In this document: one piece after another, positions 1 through 9,156 of the stretch
Position numbering within the stretch: position 1 is the stretch's first letter
How the letters are laid out: each line of letters opens with the position of its first letter
Assembly: GCF_002366715.1 (NCBI RefSeq)
Contig: NZ_DFBS01000033.1
Coordinates: 85,325-149,324, forward strand
DNA length: 64,000 nucleotides
Reading direction: 5' to 3'
DNA from: Halomonas sp. UBA3074
Lineage (GTDB): Bacteria; Pseudomonadota; Gammaproteobacteria; Pseudomonadales; Halomonadaceae
Translations under genes and position numbers: made by a program
Notes under the pieces: generated by a model
Seen by the model: the letters and a program-made list of their open reading frames with translations, nothing else
Told to the model about the DNA's origin: nothing
Databases searched by the model: none

Positions 1-1456
1 TAATTTTTTCTTCATTAATTTGTTCGCCTTCAAGTACGCCAGTGAGCACACCAGCACACATCACCGCTACTCGGTGGGATAGCCCAATCAGCTCGCCCAT
101 CTCCGACGAAATCAGAATCACCGAGCAGCCTGAATCCGTTAGCTCGCGGATAAAGTGATAAATCTGGTGCTTAGTGCCCACATCGATGCCCCGCGTCGGC
201 TCATTGATAATCACGATTTCGGGATCGATGGACATCACTTTGGCGAGTAGCAGCTTCTGCTGGTTGCCACCGGAGAGTTCAGCGGCGGTGCGTGCAGCGG
301 TGCGCAGCCGGATATCGAAGCGCTCAACCGCCTGTTGAAAGGCTTGCTCTTCAAGGCGGCGATCAATCAGCGGGTGGCAATGAGCGCGCATGTTAAGCAA
401 GGTAACGTTGGAGCGCAGATCCATATTGAGCACTAAGCCTTTGCCCTTGCGATCCTCGGTGAGATAGGCAATGCGCTGGTGCACCGCATCACGCAGGTGG
501 CGTATGACCACCGGCTGGCCGTTGCGCAGCACCTGCCCAGTGCTTTTGCGGCGCAAACCCAGCACCGCTTCAATCAATGCGGTGCGCCCGGCCCCCACGA
601 TGCCGCCAAACCCCATCACCTCGCCCCGGCGCAGGGTAAAGCTGGCCTGTTTCACGGCGCCGGGCACCACCATGTCGCGCACTTCCAATACCACCGGCGC
701 ATCGTCAGGAAGGCGGGTACGCGGCGGGTACATTTCAGTGATCTCACGCCCCACCATCAACCGCGCCAACTCCTCTTTGCTGCGCCCAGCCATGGGGCCG
801 CTGTCCACCAAATGGCCATCACGCAACACTGTCACGTGGTCGGCAATCTGTTCAATTTCACGCAACTTGTGGGAGATATACAGAATGGCCACACCTCGCT
901 GGCGCAGGCGGTCGATCAGCGCAAACAGCACCTTGACTTCGTTTTCAGTCAACGTGGCGGTGGGTTCGTCCATGATCAGCACGCGCACATCCCGGGTGAT
1001 CGCCTTGGCGATTTCCACCATCTGCTGGTCTGAGGTGCTGAGGTCTTTCACACGGGCGCGTGGATCGACATGCGTTTCAAGCTCCGTCAGCGCCGCCCGG
1101 CTACGTTCGCGCATGGCGCGTCGGTCTAAAAACAGTCCCCGGCGCAGTTCGCGACCCAGAAAGATGTTCTCTTCCACGCTGAGCTGTTCCGCCAGTGCCA
1201 GTTCCTGGTGAATCATCACCACACCGTCGGCTTCCGCCTCACCACTGGAGCGGTAATGCCGTTGGCGGCCGTCCACCAACACGTCACCAGATGTCGCGTT
1301 AAGGTAGCCGGCCAGAATTTTGACCAGCGTCGATTTTCCCGCGCCGTTCTCACCCAACAGGGCATGCACTTCACCTGCTTGAAGGTCGAGATCAACGTCG
1401 AATAAGACCTGGTTTTCGCCAAACGAGCGGCAGAGTTTGCGCGCTGATAAGAGCAT
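1..1456 (-). CDS. Sugar ABC transporter ATP-binding protein, two-domain RbsA/XylG type (partial, 3' end outside window)
   Basis: I translated this from the ATG at 1456; the frame stays open for about 485 codons to the window edge, so the C-terminus is missing. The first nucleotide-binding domain has Walker A GENGAGKST (residues 35-43), a signature-like region LSTSDQQMVEIAKAI and Walker B VLIMDEPTATL. The second has the degenerate Walker A GIVGAGRTA, usual for this family, signature LSGGNQQKLLLAK and NEPTRGIDVGTK. Family knowledge: such tandem-NBD proteins energise import of ribose, xylose, galactose or similar monosaccharides through a RbsC-type permease. The permease and binding protein presumably lie left of the window. 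The gene is divergent from a ROK regulator, which is probably its regulator. The substrate cannot be told from sequence. Confidence 0.93.
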   Translation of the reverse strand, partial: MLLSARKLCRSFGENQVLFDVDLDLQAGEVHALLGENGAGKSTLVKILAGYLNATSGDVLVDGRQRHYRSSGEAEADGVVMIHQELALAEQLSVEENIFLGRELRRGLFLDRRAMRERSRAALTELETHVDPRARVKDLSTSDQQMVEIAKAITRDVRVLIMDEPTATLTENEVKVLFALIDRLRQRGVAILYISHKLREIEQIADHVTVLRDGHLVDSGPMAGRSKEELARLMVGREITEMYPPRTRLPDDAPVVLEVRDMVVPGAVKQASFTLRRGEVMGFGGIVGAGRTALIEAVLGLRRKSTGQVLRNGQPVVIRHLRDAVHQRIAYLTEDRKGKGLVLNMDLRSNVTLLNMRAHCHPLIDRRLEEQAFQQAVERFDIRLRTAARTAAELSGGNQQKLLLAKVMSIDPEIVIINEPTRGIDVGTKHQIYHFIRELTDSGCSVILISSEMGELIGLSHRVAVMCAGVLTGVLEGEQINEEKI

Positions 1457-1528
1457 TAAGCCACCTGTCGTTACTGTTGTTATTATGCGTTTAAGGTTTA
1501 CCACTATTATTTATATGCCGTGCGATGC

Positions 1529-1559
1529 TTTATTTACTTTAGGTGCTAAAATAAATAAA
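1529..1559. promoter_or_regulatory. 31-bp near-perfect palindrome, candidate ROK operator
   Basis: Outer arms TTTATTTA (1529-1536) and TAAATAAA (1552-1559) and inner arms TTTAG (1538-1542) and CTAAA (1546-1550) form one palindrome with a single mismatched pair. It lies between the divergent ABC ATPase and ROK genes. NagC/Mlc-type ROK proteins bind TTATTT/AAATAA half-sites, so this is a natural operator for the adjacent regulator. The binding itself is inference. Confidence 0.6.
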
Positions 1560-1619
1560 CGCATATGCAACTTAGGTCGCATTTAGCGATTTTTCACCTC
1601 AAACAATAACGGCATTTTT

Positions 1620-2831
1620 ATGGCGCTTACGTCGACTGATACCAGCCGCTATGACAACACGCTGGCGGTTATCCGTACCCTGCGAGACCAAGGACCGGTT
1701 GCACGTGTTGACCTGGGTGCGCTGAATGGCATCAGCTCAGCTACGGTGACCTCCATCAGCGCCGAGCTGCTTCAGCAGGGCCTGATCAAGGAACGGCCGC
1801 CAGAAACACCCCGCCCTACCGGGCGTGGGCGGCCCAAGACGCTGGTTGAGCTCAACCCGCAAGCGGCCTGCGTGGTATGCATCAAGCTATCGATCAATGA
1901 GATTCAGGTGGTGGTAGGCGATTTTTCAGGCCAAGTACGCCATAGCGAGCACCACGCGGTGCCCACCCTGACGCTGAGCGCCGACGAACTGGAAACGCTG
2001 CTGGAAGAGAAGATCAGCGCTATTTGCGCGCAACAGCTAAACGGGTTTCAACGTTTGGCAGGGATCTGTTTGGCCGTGCAGGGGGTTGTCTCATCGCAAA
2101 GCGGGTCGATTATCTGGTCACCCGCCTTAAGCTTTCGTAACGCACCGATATCGGCACAATTAGCCGATCATTTTCACTGCAGCGTACTACTGGAAAACGA
2201 TGCTAACTGCATTGCCGGGGTCCTCGCGGCAAAACCTGACTATGCAGACTGCCCCAACCTAGTGGTCATTATGCTGGGCTACGGCATCGGGATGTCGGTA
2301 CTGATTAACGGCGTGCCTTATCTGGGCGCCAATGGCTCAGCGGCCGAGTTTGGGCATAGCAAATACCAACCCGATGGCGCCCTGTGCGCCTGCGGAAAAC
2401 GAGGCTGCATTGAAGCTTATGCCAGCGACTATGCGCTCTACCGCGCCGCCGCCGACCATTTAAACCTCCCCGCTGGCGATAGCGCTCACCCTTCAGAGCA
2501 ACAGATGCAGGCGCTAATCCAGATGGCGTTGAACGGCGACCCGTCGGCGCAGCGTATCTACACCGAAGCGGGCCGCGCGTTGGGTTATGGCATCGCCAAT
2601 ATTCTGGCGCTGTTTAACCCCGATCTAGTGCTGATTACCGGCTCCGGCGTGCGCGGTTTTGACGCCATGCAGGCCGCTATGCATCACGCCATCGATGACG
2701 CCCTAGTGGCCGAGTTAAGGGGCGCCACCCGCATCGAAAGCTGCGCCTGGGATCGCGACATGACCTGCATGGGCGCCATCGCCATGGCGCTACACGCTAC
2801 CGATGGCGAGACGCTGTCGGGTACAGAGTAA
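1620..2831 (+). CDS. ROK family transcriptional regulator
   Basis: 403 aa. The N-terminal ~80 residues look like a MarR-like winged helix (RVDLGALNGISSATVTSISAEL is helix-turn-helix-like), followed by the ROK sugar-kinase-like fold. The zinc motif is complete: GALCACGKRGCIEAYAS (Cys-x-Cys-x4-Cys), typical of NagC/Mlc/XylR-type ROK repressors. It is divergent from the sugar ABC ATPase gene with a palindromic operator candidate between them, so it probably represses that transporter and itself in response to the sugar or a phosphosugar. No strong Shine-Dalgarno precedes the ATG at 1620, but no better in-frame start lies near the HTH. It converges with the SDR gene 5 bp downstream. Confidence 0.9.
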   Translation: MALTSTDTSRYDNTLAVIRTLRDQGPVARVDLGALNGISSATVTSISAELLQQGLIKERPPETPRPTGRGRPKTLVELNPQAACVVCIKLSINEIQVVVGDFSGQVRHSEHHAVPTLTLSADELETLLEEKISAICAQQLNGFQRLAGICLAVQGVVSSQSGSIIWSPALSFRNAPISAQLADHFHCSVLLENDANCIAGVLAAKPDYADCPNLVVIMLGYGIGMSVLINGVPYLGANGSAAEFGHSKYQPDGALCACGKRGCIEAYASDYALYRAAADHLNLPAGDSAHPSEQQMQALIQMALNGDPSAQRIYTEAGRALGYGIANILALFNPDLVLITGSGVRGFDAMQAAMHHAIDDALVAELRGATRIESCAWDRDMTCMGAIAMALHATDGETLSGTE

Positions 2832-2836
2832 AACCG

Positions 2837-3613
2837 TCAGTCGTGGTAGACCACGCTGCGTCCGCCATCAATCGTTAAGCAGCTTGCGTTGATAAAGGGC
2901 GCCTCATCTGAGGCCAGAAAGACGACCGTCATGGCCACTTCCTCCGGCTGCCCCAACCGCCCTGGAGGCAGCAGTGCTTCGATGCGGGCCTTCGCCGCTG
3001 CGGGATCATCGAACGTCTGCCAATGCGCTTCTACCGCCGGAGTGTTGATATAGCCTGGCGCAATGGCATTGACCCGTACGCCGCGTGGGGCGTACTCAAT
3101 GCCGAGCGACCGGGTTAAGCCAATCAAGCCGTGCTTGGCTACCGGGTAGGGAAAGCAACCGGGAATAATTGAGAAGCTGTGGGTGGAGGCAATATTGATA
3201 ATGGCACCGCCGCCCTGCTCAATGAGATCCGGCAGCACTGCCCGGCTACAATACCAAGCGCCCTCCAAATCCACTGCGAGGCAGCGTTGCCAAGCCTCGT
3301 CCGGCATGGCGAGTGGCTCGTAGAAAACGTTCATCCCGGCGTTATTGATCATGGTGGTCAAAGGCCCGTTCTTCTCCCGCGCTTTTGCTACAGCGGCATC
3401 GACCATTGCGCGGTCAGCGATATCCGCTATCAACGCCTGGACGTTGTGCCCTTCACTACGCAGCTCCGCCGCCAGCCTCTCGACGCTATCGCCGTCCTGA
3501 TCCAACAAGGCGATCTTGGCACCCTCGCGGACGCAGGCCTCAGCAATGGCGCGGCCGATGCCCGTAGCAGCCCCGGTGACCAGGATGTGTTTGGTTGCCA
3601 ACCTGCCGGTCAT
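2837..3613 (-). CDS. SDR family oxidoreductase, probable sugar or sugar-acid dehydrogenase
   Basis: 258 aa, a classical short-chain dehydrogenase. Cofactor motif TGAATGIG (residues ~14-21), NNAG at ~90 and catalytic YPVAK after the IASTHS serine motif. The start at 3613 has AGAGGA upstream. It is the last gene of the mutarotase-araFGH-dehydratase operon, 40 bp after the dehydratase. From that context it could oxidise L-arabinose (or another aldose) to the lactone, the step before the dehydratase. A dedicated aldose dehydrogenase of another family also exists at 19132-20070, so the two may be redundant or differ in substrate. Family certain, substrate inferred. Confidence 0.85.
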   Translation of the reverse strand: MTGRLATKHILVTGAATGIGRAIAEACVREGAKIALLDQDGDSVERLAAELRSEGHNVQALIADIADRAMVDAAVAKAREKNGPLTTMINNAGMNVFYEPLAMPDEAWQRCLAVDLEGAWYCSRAVLPDLIEQGGGAIINIASTHSFSIIPGCFPYPVAKHGLIGLTRSLGIEYAPRGVRVNAIAPGYINTPAVEAHWQTFDDPAAAKARIEALLPPGRLGQPEEVAMTVVFLASDEAPFINASCLTIDGGRSVVYHD

Positions 3614-3653
3614 GGCGTTTCCTCTTGCGTACGTTCCGCTAGCCAGTCAAACA

Positions 3654-5399
3654 TCAATGGGAGTGACGCGGTACATCAGACCCGCGGCAGCCCACCAGAA
3701 AGTCAAAGTCACAGCCATCGTCTGCCTGGAGCACCCGCTCAATGTAAAGCTGGCGATAGCCGCCCTGGCTGGCGATTAGTGTTGAAGCAGCGGTGGGGTC
3801 GCTCTCGGCCAGACGCGAGGCCAGTTCTTCATCGCTGACTTCCAGATGCAGTCGGCCGCTTTCGCAGTCGAGTTCGATCCAGTCGCCGTTGCGTACCGCG
3901 GCTAGCGGCCCGCCCGCTGCGGCTTCGGGCGCGACGTGCAGTACCACGGTGCCGTAGGCGGTGCCGCTCATGCGGGCGTCGGAAATACGTACCATGTCGG
4001 TAATGCCCTGGGCGAGGATCTTGGGCGGCAGGCCCATATTGCCCACTTCCGCCATGCCGTGATAACCCCGCGGGCCGCAGTGCTTCATCACCAGAATATC
4101 GTTGGCTTCCACGTCAAGATCCGGGTCGTTGATGCGCGCCTTGTAGTCGTCGAAGTCTTCGAACACTACCGCGCGACCACGGTGCTGCATCAGCTCGGCT
4201 GTGGCTGCTGAGGGCTTGAGCACGGCGCCGTTGGGGGCCAGGTTGCCGCGCACCACACAGATACCGCCATCCGCCGTGAGCGGATTATCCAGCGGGCGAA
4301 TCACGTCGTCGTTATACAGCGGCGCATCCTGGACGTTTTCCCAGATAGTTTTACCGTTAACGGTCAAGGCATCTTTGTAGGGCAGCCGGTCGGCTTCGCC
4401 TAGGCGTCTAAGCACGGCGGGCAGGCCACCGGCGTAGTAGAACTCCTCCATTAAGAAGCGCCCCGAGGGCTGCAGGTCGACCACCGTGGGCGTGCCACGC
4501 CCCACCCGGCTCCAGTCGTCCAGTTTGAGATCGACACCGATCCGTCCGGCAATCGCCTTGAGGTGGATCACCGCGTTGGTGGAGCCGCCAATCGCCGCAT
4601 TGGTACGGATGGCGTTATCGAAGGCTTCCTTGGTAAGGATTTTGGAGAGCCGCAGGTCTTCGTTGACCATCTCGACGATGCGGTTACCCGAGAGATGCGC
4701 CAGCACATAGCGGCGGGAATCGACGGCCGGAATCGCCGCGTTATGGGGCAGAGACGTACCCAGCGACTCGGCCATGCAGGCCATGGTGGAGGCGGTGCCC
4801 ATGGTGTTGCAGGTGCCCGCAGAGCGTGACATGCCGGCTTCCGCGGCCATGAAGTCATGGAGCGATATTTCACCCGCCTTGACCTGCTCGGAGAGCTTCC
4901 AGACCACGGTGCCGGAGCCGATATCCTTACCTTTATGCTTGCCGTTGAGCATCGGCCCGCCGGTCACCACGATGGTGGGAATATCACAGCTCGCCGCGCC
5001 CATCAGCAGCGCCGGGGTGGTTTTGTCGCAGCCCACCAACAGCACCACCGCATCGATGGGGTTGCCGCGAATGGCTTCTTCCACGTCCATGCTGGCCAGG
5101 TTACGGGTGAACATCGCCGTGGGGCGCAGGTTGGACTCGCCGTTGGAGAAAACCGGGAACTCCACGGGGTAGCCGCCCGCCTCCAGCACACCTTTCTTCA
5201 CGTGCTCCGCCAGCTTACGAAAGTGCGCGTTGCAGGGGGTTAGCTCCGACCAGGTATTGCAGATACCGATGATCGGCTTGCCTTGAAACTCGTGGTCAGG
5301 GATGCCCTGGTTTTTCATCCAACTGCGGTACATAAAGCCGTTCTTGTCGGCGGTACCGAACCACTGGGCAGAGCGTAAGGGCGGCTTGCGATCGGACAT
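3654..5399 (-). CDS. L-arabinonate dehydratase, IlvD/Edd family (copy 1)
   Basis: 581 aa, the length of characterised L-arabinonate dehydratases. It would dehydrate L-arabinonate to 2-keto-3-deoxy-L-arabinonate. Cysteines expected for the Fe-S cluster are present: CNTW near the N-terminus, GCDKTTPALLMG and AGTCNTMGTAST. The conserved C-terminal SDARMSGTAYGTVVLHV region is intact. It sits directly downstream of araH in an operon that also imports L-arabinose. It is ~98.6% identical in protein to the gene at 11484-13229; the 8 differences I count are concentrated in the first 12 residues, plus Y/F, I/L and D/E swaps. In Azospirillum nomenclature this enzyme is AraC, not to be confused with the regulator. 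Confidence 0.93.
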   Translation of the reverse strand: MSDRKPPLRSAQWFGTADKNGFMYRSWMKNQGIPDHEFQGKPIIGICNTWSELTPCNAHFRKLAEHVKKGVLEAGGYPVEFPVFSNGESNLRPTAMFTRNLASMDVEEAIRGNPIDAVVLLVGCDKTTPALLMGAASCDIPTIVVTGGPMLNGKHKGKDIGSGTVVWKLSEQVKAGEISLHDFMAAEAGMSRSAGTCNTMGTASTMACMAESLGTSLPHNAAIPAVDSRRYVLAHLSGNRIVEMVNEDLRLSKILTKEAFDNAIRTNAAIGGSTNAVIHLKAIAGRIGVDLKLDDWSRVGRGTPTVVDLQPSGRFLMEEFYYAGGLPAVLRRLGEADRLPYKDALTVNGKTIWENVQDAPLYNDDVIRPLDNPLTADGGICVVRGNLAPNGAVLKPSAATAELMQHRGRAVVFEDFDDYKARINDPDLDVEANDILVMKHCGPRGYHGMAEVGNMGLPPKILAQGITDMVRISDARMSGTAYGTVVLHVAPEAAAGGPLAAVRNGDWIELDCESGRLHLEVSDEELASRLAESDPTAASTLIASQGGYRQLYIERVLQADDGCDFDFLVGCRGSDVPRHSH

Positions 5400-5462
5400 G
5401 GGAAGCTCTCCGTAAAAATTCGGTGAAAAAAATCATGGTAAAGAAGGCATCGAGATGCGGTG

Positions 5463-6479
5463 TTAGGCCCGTTGACGGCGAGTGTGCTTCCAGCGGTCAA
5501 ACATCACCGCCAGCAGTAGAATGCCACCGCGCACTAGATATTGGTAAAAGGTGGGCACGTTAAGCAAGCCCATGGCGTTTTGTACGCAGCCCATGATCAG
5601 CACGCCAACCACCACGCCAGTAATAGTGGCAACGCCGCCCGACAGCGCTACTCCGCCGAGTACGCAGGCGGAGATCACCGCTAGTTCCAGGCCCATGGAG
5701 GTATTGGGATCGCCCAGCCCCATGCGCGAAGCCAGCAGCACTCCCACGACGCCAGCCACTACACCCTGGAGACCGAACACAATAATCTTGAGGCGACGAA
5801 CGTTAACCCCCGCCAGCGCGGCGGCCTCTGAGTTACCGCCGGTCGCCAGCACATTGCGCCCGAAGGCCGTCATATTGAGTATCACGCCAAAGATCACAAA
5901 ACACGCCAGCATGGTCCATACCGGTAGCGTTAGCCCGAGAAAGGAGGCGCTGCCGAGGTCAAAGAACCCCGGCACGGTAATCATCACAGCGTCACCGCCA
6001 GAGGTGATGTAAGCCAACCCGCGCACAAACTCCATCGCCGCCAGCGTTGCGATCAGCGAATTGATGCCGAACTTGGCAATGACGAGACCGTTAAAGGCGC
6101 CTACCGCGCCCCCCGCGATAATCCCCCCAATCACGCCGATAAAAACACTACCGGTGCTGGTGGTCACCGTCGCTGCGACCACCCCGGCAAAGGCCACCGT
6201 GGAAGCCACCGATAGGTCCACCTCACCCAGCGCCAGTACCAACATCATGGTGGCGGCTAAACTGCCGATCAACGTTACCGACAGCAGCAGCCCGACCATA
6301 TTGCGGCCGGTTAGGAAGTCGGGGATGAGCACCGCTAGAGCGATAAATAACAACAAAAAGATCGCAATCATTCCCGAGGTATCGAGCAATGTACGTAGCG
6401 GCTTGATAAGCCCTTGGCGCCCCGCCGGGCGAGCGGGCGCTTTACGACCATCGCTTTGGGTCACATCATTGGTTGTCAT
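5463..6479 (-). CDS. araH: L-arabinose ABC transporter permease
   Basis: 338 aa inner-membrane permease of the RbsC/XylH/AraH family with about 8-10 hydrophobic segments. The family hallmark GEVDLSVASTVAFAGVVAA is present (~residues 85-105), as is the motif NVLATGGNSEAAALAGVNV. It lies between araG (56 bp upstream) and the L-arabinonate dehydratase, and pairs with the AraF-like binding protein, which fixes the likely substrate as L-arabinose. Family knowledge: two AraH chains form the channel energised by AraG. Confidence 0.9.
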   Translation of the reverse strand: MTTNDVTQSDGRKAPARPAGRQGLIKPLRTLLDTSGMIAIFLLLFIALAVLIPDFLTGRNMVGLLLSVTLIGSLAATMMLVLALGEVDLSVASTVAFAGVVAATVTTSTGSVFIGVIGGIIAGGAVGAFNGLVIAKFGINSLIATLAAMEFVRGLAYITSGGDAVMITVPGFFDLGSASFLGLTLPVWTMLACFVIFGVILNMTAFGRNVLATGGNSEAAALAGVNVRRLKIIVFGLQGVVAGVVGVLLASRMGLGDPNTSMGLELAVISACVLGGVALSGGVATITGVVVGVLIMGCVQNAMGLLNVPTFYQYLVRGGILLLAVMFDRWKHTRRQRA

Positions 6480-6534
6480 GGTGTTTGTCCTGAACTTGTT
6501 CTTTTAAGAGCGAGCGTGCTGAAAAAAAGCTGAC

Positions 6535-8028
6535 TTAGGCTGGCAATGCCAACCCCAGCAGGCGTTCGGGGGTGGCCGACTCCCGCGGTACCACGTCTAC
6601 CAATTCCCCGTCACGCATCACCGCGATGCGGTCGCAGATGGAACTGACTTCCGCCAGGTCACTGGAAATCACCACCACGCTTTTGCCTTGTTCGGCCAGG
6701 TCGTAGAGCAGCGAGTAAATATCCCGCCGCGCCCCGACATCGATGCCTCTGGTCGGTTCGTCCATCACGAACAGGTCGATCTCTTCAGCCAGCCAGCGGG
6801 CCAGAATCACCTTCTGCTGGTTACCGCCGGAAAGTTTGCCGATCGGTGTACGTGGGCCCGGTGTCTTGACGCTGAGTTGCTGGATATACGACTCGGCATT
6901 GCGCCGCTCACGGCCGGGGTGGCGGAACATACCCCAGCGCTTGAAAAAGCGTCGACAGCTGATATTGAGATTGTCGGCGACGCTAGCCACCGGGAAGATA
7001 CCCTGTGACTTACGATCCTCCGGACACATGGCAATACCGGCGCGGATGGCATCCTGGGGGCTTTTAAACCGTCGCACCTCGCCGTTGAATTGCACACTGC
7101 CTGCCTTGGGGGACTCGACCCCGCAGACCAGCCGCAGCAACTCGCTGCGTCCGGCGCCGACTAAACCAAACAGCCCAAACACTTCACCGCGCTTAACGGA
7201 GAAACTGACAGGTGCCCTGAGACCGCGCCCCTGAATGCCCTCGACGTTCAAGATCACGTCGCCATGTTCGCGAGGGCGATAGCCGTAAACATCGTTGATA
7301 TCCCGGCCCACCATCTCACTCACCAAGAGGTCGTGGTTTAGTTCCGACATATCTTCATGGGTGCGAATATGCTGGCCGTCACGGAAGATAGTGACCGCAT
7401 CGCACATATCAAATACCTCCTCCATGCGGTGGGTCACGTAGAGCACCACTCGTCCCTCGTCGCGCAGCCGTTTAACGATGCGCTTTAGCTGACGAGTCTC
7501 TTGAATGGAAAGGCTGCTGGTAGGTTCATCAAAGGCGATAATCTTGGCGTCGCGCAGCAGTGCGCGGCCAATCTCAATCATCTGCTGTTGGCCGATCGAG
7601 AGATCGCGCACCTTGGTCGAGGGGTGGATATTCCCCTCACCAAGGTCGGCCAGAATCGCCAGCGCTTTTTCACGCAACTGCCGACGGTTAACAAAGCCCC
7701 GCCGCGTAGGCAGTTGGCCCAGCAGCAGGTTCTCGGCCACCGACATATTGGGCGAGAGCGTCAACTCCTGGTAGATGATGGCGATCCCTTCTCGCAGCGC
7801 TTCCCGAGCATTATTGAACACGTGGCGTTGGCCGTTTATCCACAGCGCACCCTCCGCCACGCGGTTAACGCCGCTCAACACCTTGAGCAGAGTGGATTTA
7901 CCGGCGCCGTTCTCGCCCATTAGTGCATGCACTTGGCCGGTGTGAGCCGCGAAGCTCACACCATCCAGCGCCCGCACGCCAGGGAAGACGACGCTAATCG
8001 CGTCGAAACGTAGATAAGCATCAGACAT
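6535..8028 (-). CDS. araG: L-arabinose ABC transporter ATP-binding protein
   Basis: 497 aa with two nucleotide-binding domains. NBD1: Walker A GENGAGKST (38-46), signature LSIGQQQMIEIGRA, Walker B IIAFDEPTSSLS. NBD2: the usual degenerate P-loop GLVGAGRSE, signature LSGGNQQKVILAR, Walker B DLFVMDEPTRGID. This is AraG-type architecture and length. It is sandwiched between araF (45 bp) and araH. A GGGAG ribosome site precedes the ATG at 8028. Confidence 0.92.
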   Translation of the reverse strand: MSDAYLRFDAISVVFPGVRALDGVSFAAHTGQVHALMGENGAGKSTLLKVLSGVNRVAEGALWINGQRHVFNNAREALREGIAIIYQELTLSPNMSVAENLLLGQLPTRRGFVNRRQLREKALAILADLGEGNIHPSTKVRDLSIGQQQMIEIGRALLRDAKIIAFDEPTSSLSIQETRQLKRIVKRLRDEGRVVLYVTHRMEEVFDMCDAVTIFRDGQHIRTHEDMSELNHDLLVSEMVGRDINDVYGYRPREHGDVILNVEGIQGRGLRAPVSFSVKRGEVFGLFGLVGAGRSELLRLVCGVESPKAGSVQFNGEVRRFKSPQDAIRAGIAMCPEDRKSQGIFPVASVADNLNISCRRFFKRWGMFRHPGRERRNAESYIQQLSVKTPGPRTPIGKLSGGNQQKVILARWLAEEIDLFVMDEPTRGIDVGARRDIYSLLYDLAEQGKSVVVISSDLAEVSSICDRIAVMRDGELVDVVPRESATPERLLGLALPA

Positions 8029-8073
8029 GCTTCAATACTCCCGCGGTCACTTATCGTTACAGACGCCGCTTTC

Positions 8074-9069
8074 TTATAGACCCAGGTCTTCGCGCACTTC
8101 CTGCCAGTTCTCACGCGTCATTAACACGCCTGAGGTTTCGGTATTGGCCGGCGGTTGTTTGTCTTCGCTAATCCAGCGATAGAGATCTTCAGCGGTCTGA
8201 CGGCCATGCATGGTAGAGCTGACCGCCACGGTGCCGTGAAAACCAGTGGTGTTATCGCGAGAGAATTCCGCAAAGGCAGCACCGGAGCCATTGATACCCA
8301 CACCGATCACGTCTTCAGCCGCTAGGCCGTATTGCTCAGTGGCCCGTACGCCACCCAAAACGCTCTCCTCATTGAGAGCATATATTACCCAATGCTCATA
8401 ATCGCCGCGCTGGGAGAGCACTGGGGATGCCGCCGAGAAGGCGCTGGCGGTATCACTGTTCTGCTGGGGTGCATCGAAGATGTTGCCTTCCGGGAAGCCA
8501 GCGTCAAGGAGGGCAGCAGTCGCACCATCGGTACGCTCAACGGCGGTGGGTAGCTCGTTATTGGTGATGCGTAGCGCGGCGACCTCTTCAGGATCCCAGC
8601 CGCGTGCTTCCATTTCCGCGGCAATCGCGTCGCCTACCTGCTGTCCAATCTTATAACCGGACATACCCAGGTGGGGTACGCCTTCCATCGGTTCGCCACT
8701 CGAGTTAACGAACTGGTCATCTACGGTGACCACTTTCATATCGTACTGGTTAGCGCGGTTCATGATCGCAGGCCCCAGGCGTACATCTGGCGGACAGATC
8801 ACAAAGCCATCGGCCCCCTGGGCATAGAGGTTATCAATAGCGGTAAGCACTTCCTGGCCGTCTTCGCCGCTCAAGCGGACCACGTCGAAGCCAAGCTCTT
8901 CACCGACTGCCGTGGCAGCTTCCTGTTCATTGATAAACCATGCTTGTTCCGGCTTTTTAACGATAAAGCCGATCTTCACCTCATCCTCTTGCGCCTGAAC
9001 TGAGCCTATGGAGGCCAGCATAATGGCGCTACCGAGGGCCAAACGCGTAAAGGTGGTCGTCAATTTCAT
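8074..9069 (-). CDS. araF: L-arabinose-binding periplasmic protein
   Basis: 331 aa. N-terminal Sec signal (MKLTTTFTRLALG... cleaved near VQA-QED). The mature protein follows E. coli AraF closely: GFIVKKPEQAWF, NLYAQGADGFVICPPD, YDMKVVTVDDQFVNSSG, the ITNNELPTA segment and ESVLGGVRATEQYG. It is the high-affinity solute receptor for AraGH. It starts at 9069 with AGGAG upstream and lies 87 bp downstream of the mutarotase gene in the same direction. The close relation to AraF makes L-arabinose the best substrate; D-galactose or D-fucose can also bind such proteins. Confidence 0.92.
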   Translation of the reverse strand: MKLTTTFTRLALGSAIMLASIGSVQAQEDEVKIGFIVKKPEQAWFINEQEAATAVGEELGFDVVRLSGEDGQEVLTAIDNLYAQGADGFVICPPDVRLGPAIMNRANQYDMKVVTVDDQFVNSSGEPMEGVPHLGMSGYKIGQQVGDAIAAEMEARGWDPEEVAALRITNNELPTAVERTDGATAALLDAGFPEGNIFDAPQQNSDTASAFSAASPVLSQRGDYEHWVIYALNEESVLGGVRATEQYGLAAEDVIGVGINGSGAAFAEFSRDNTTGFHGTVAVSSTMHGRQTAEDLYRWISEDKQPPANTETSGVLMTRENWQEVREDLGL

Positions 9070-9156
9070 GGTGCTACTCCTGCGATGTTGAGCGTTGTTT
9101 TTATTGCTACTTCATTACCAAGCACGACGGCGGGGAAACGTAGTGATGCATCGAAA

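Noticed and set aside
471..1211. Long plus-strand open frames at 471-1211 and 479-1033
   Set aside because: They lie antisense to the ABC ATPase gene, whose minus-strand frame has both nucleotide-binding domains intact. Arg/Ser/Thr-rich or His-rich translations without any motif.
4563..4829. Open frames antisense to the dehydratases (4563-4829, 12393-12659 and neighbours)
   Set aside because: They are mirrored between the two dehydratase copies only because the sense genes are near-identical. No ribosome sites or domains.
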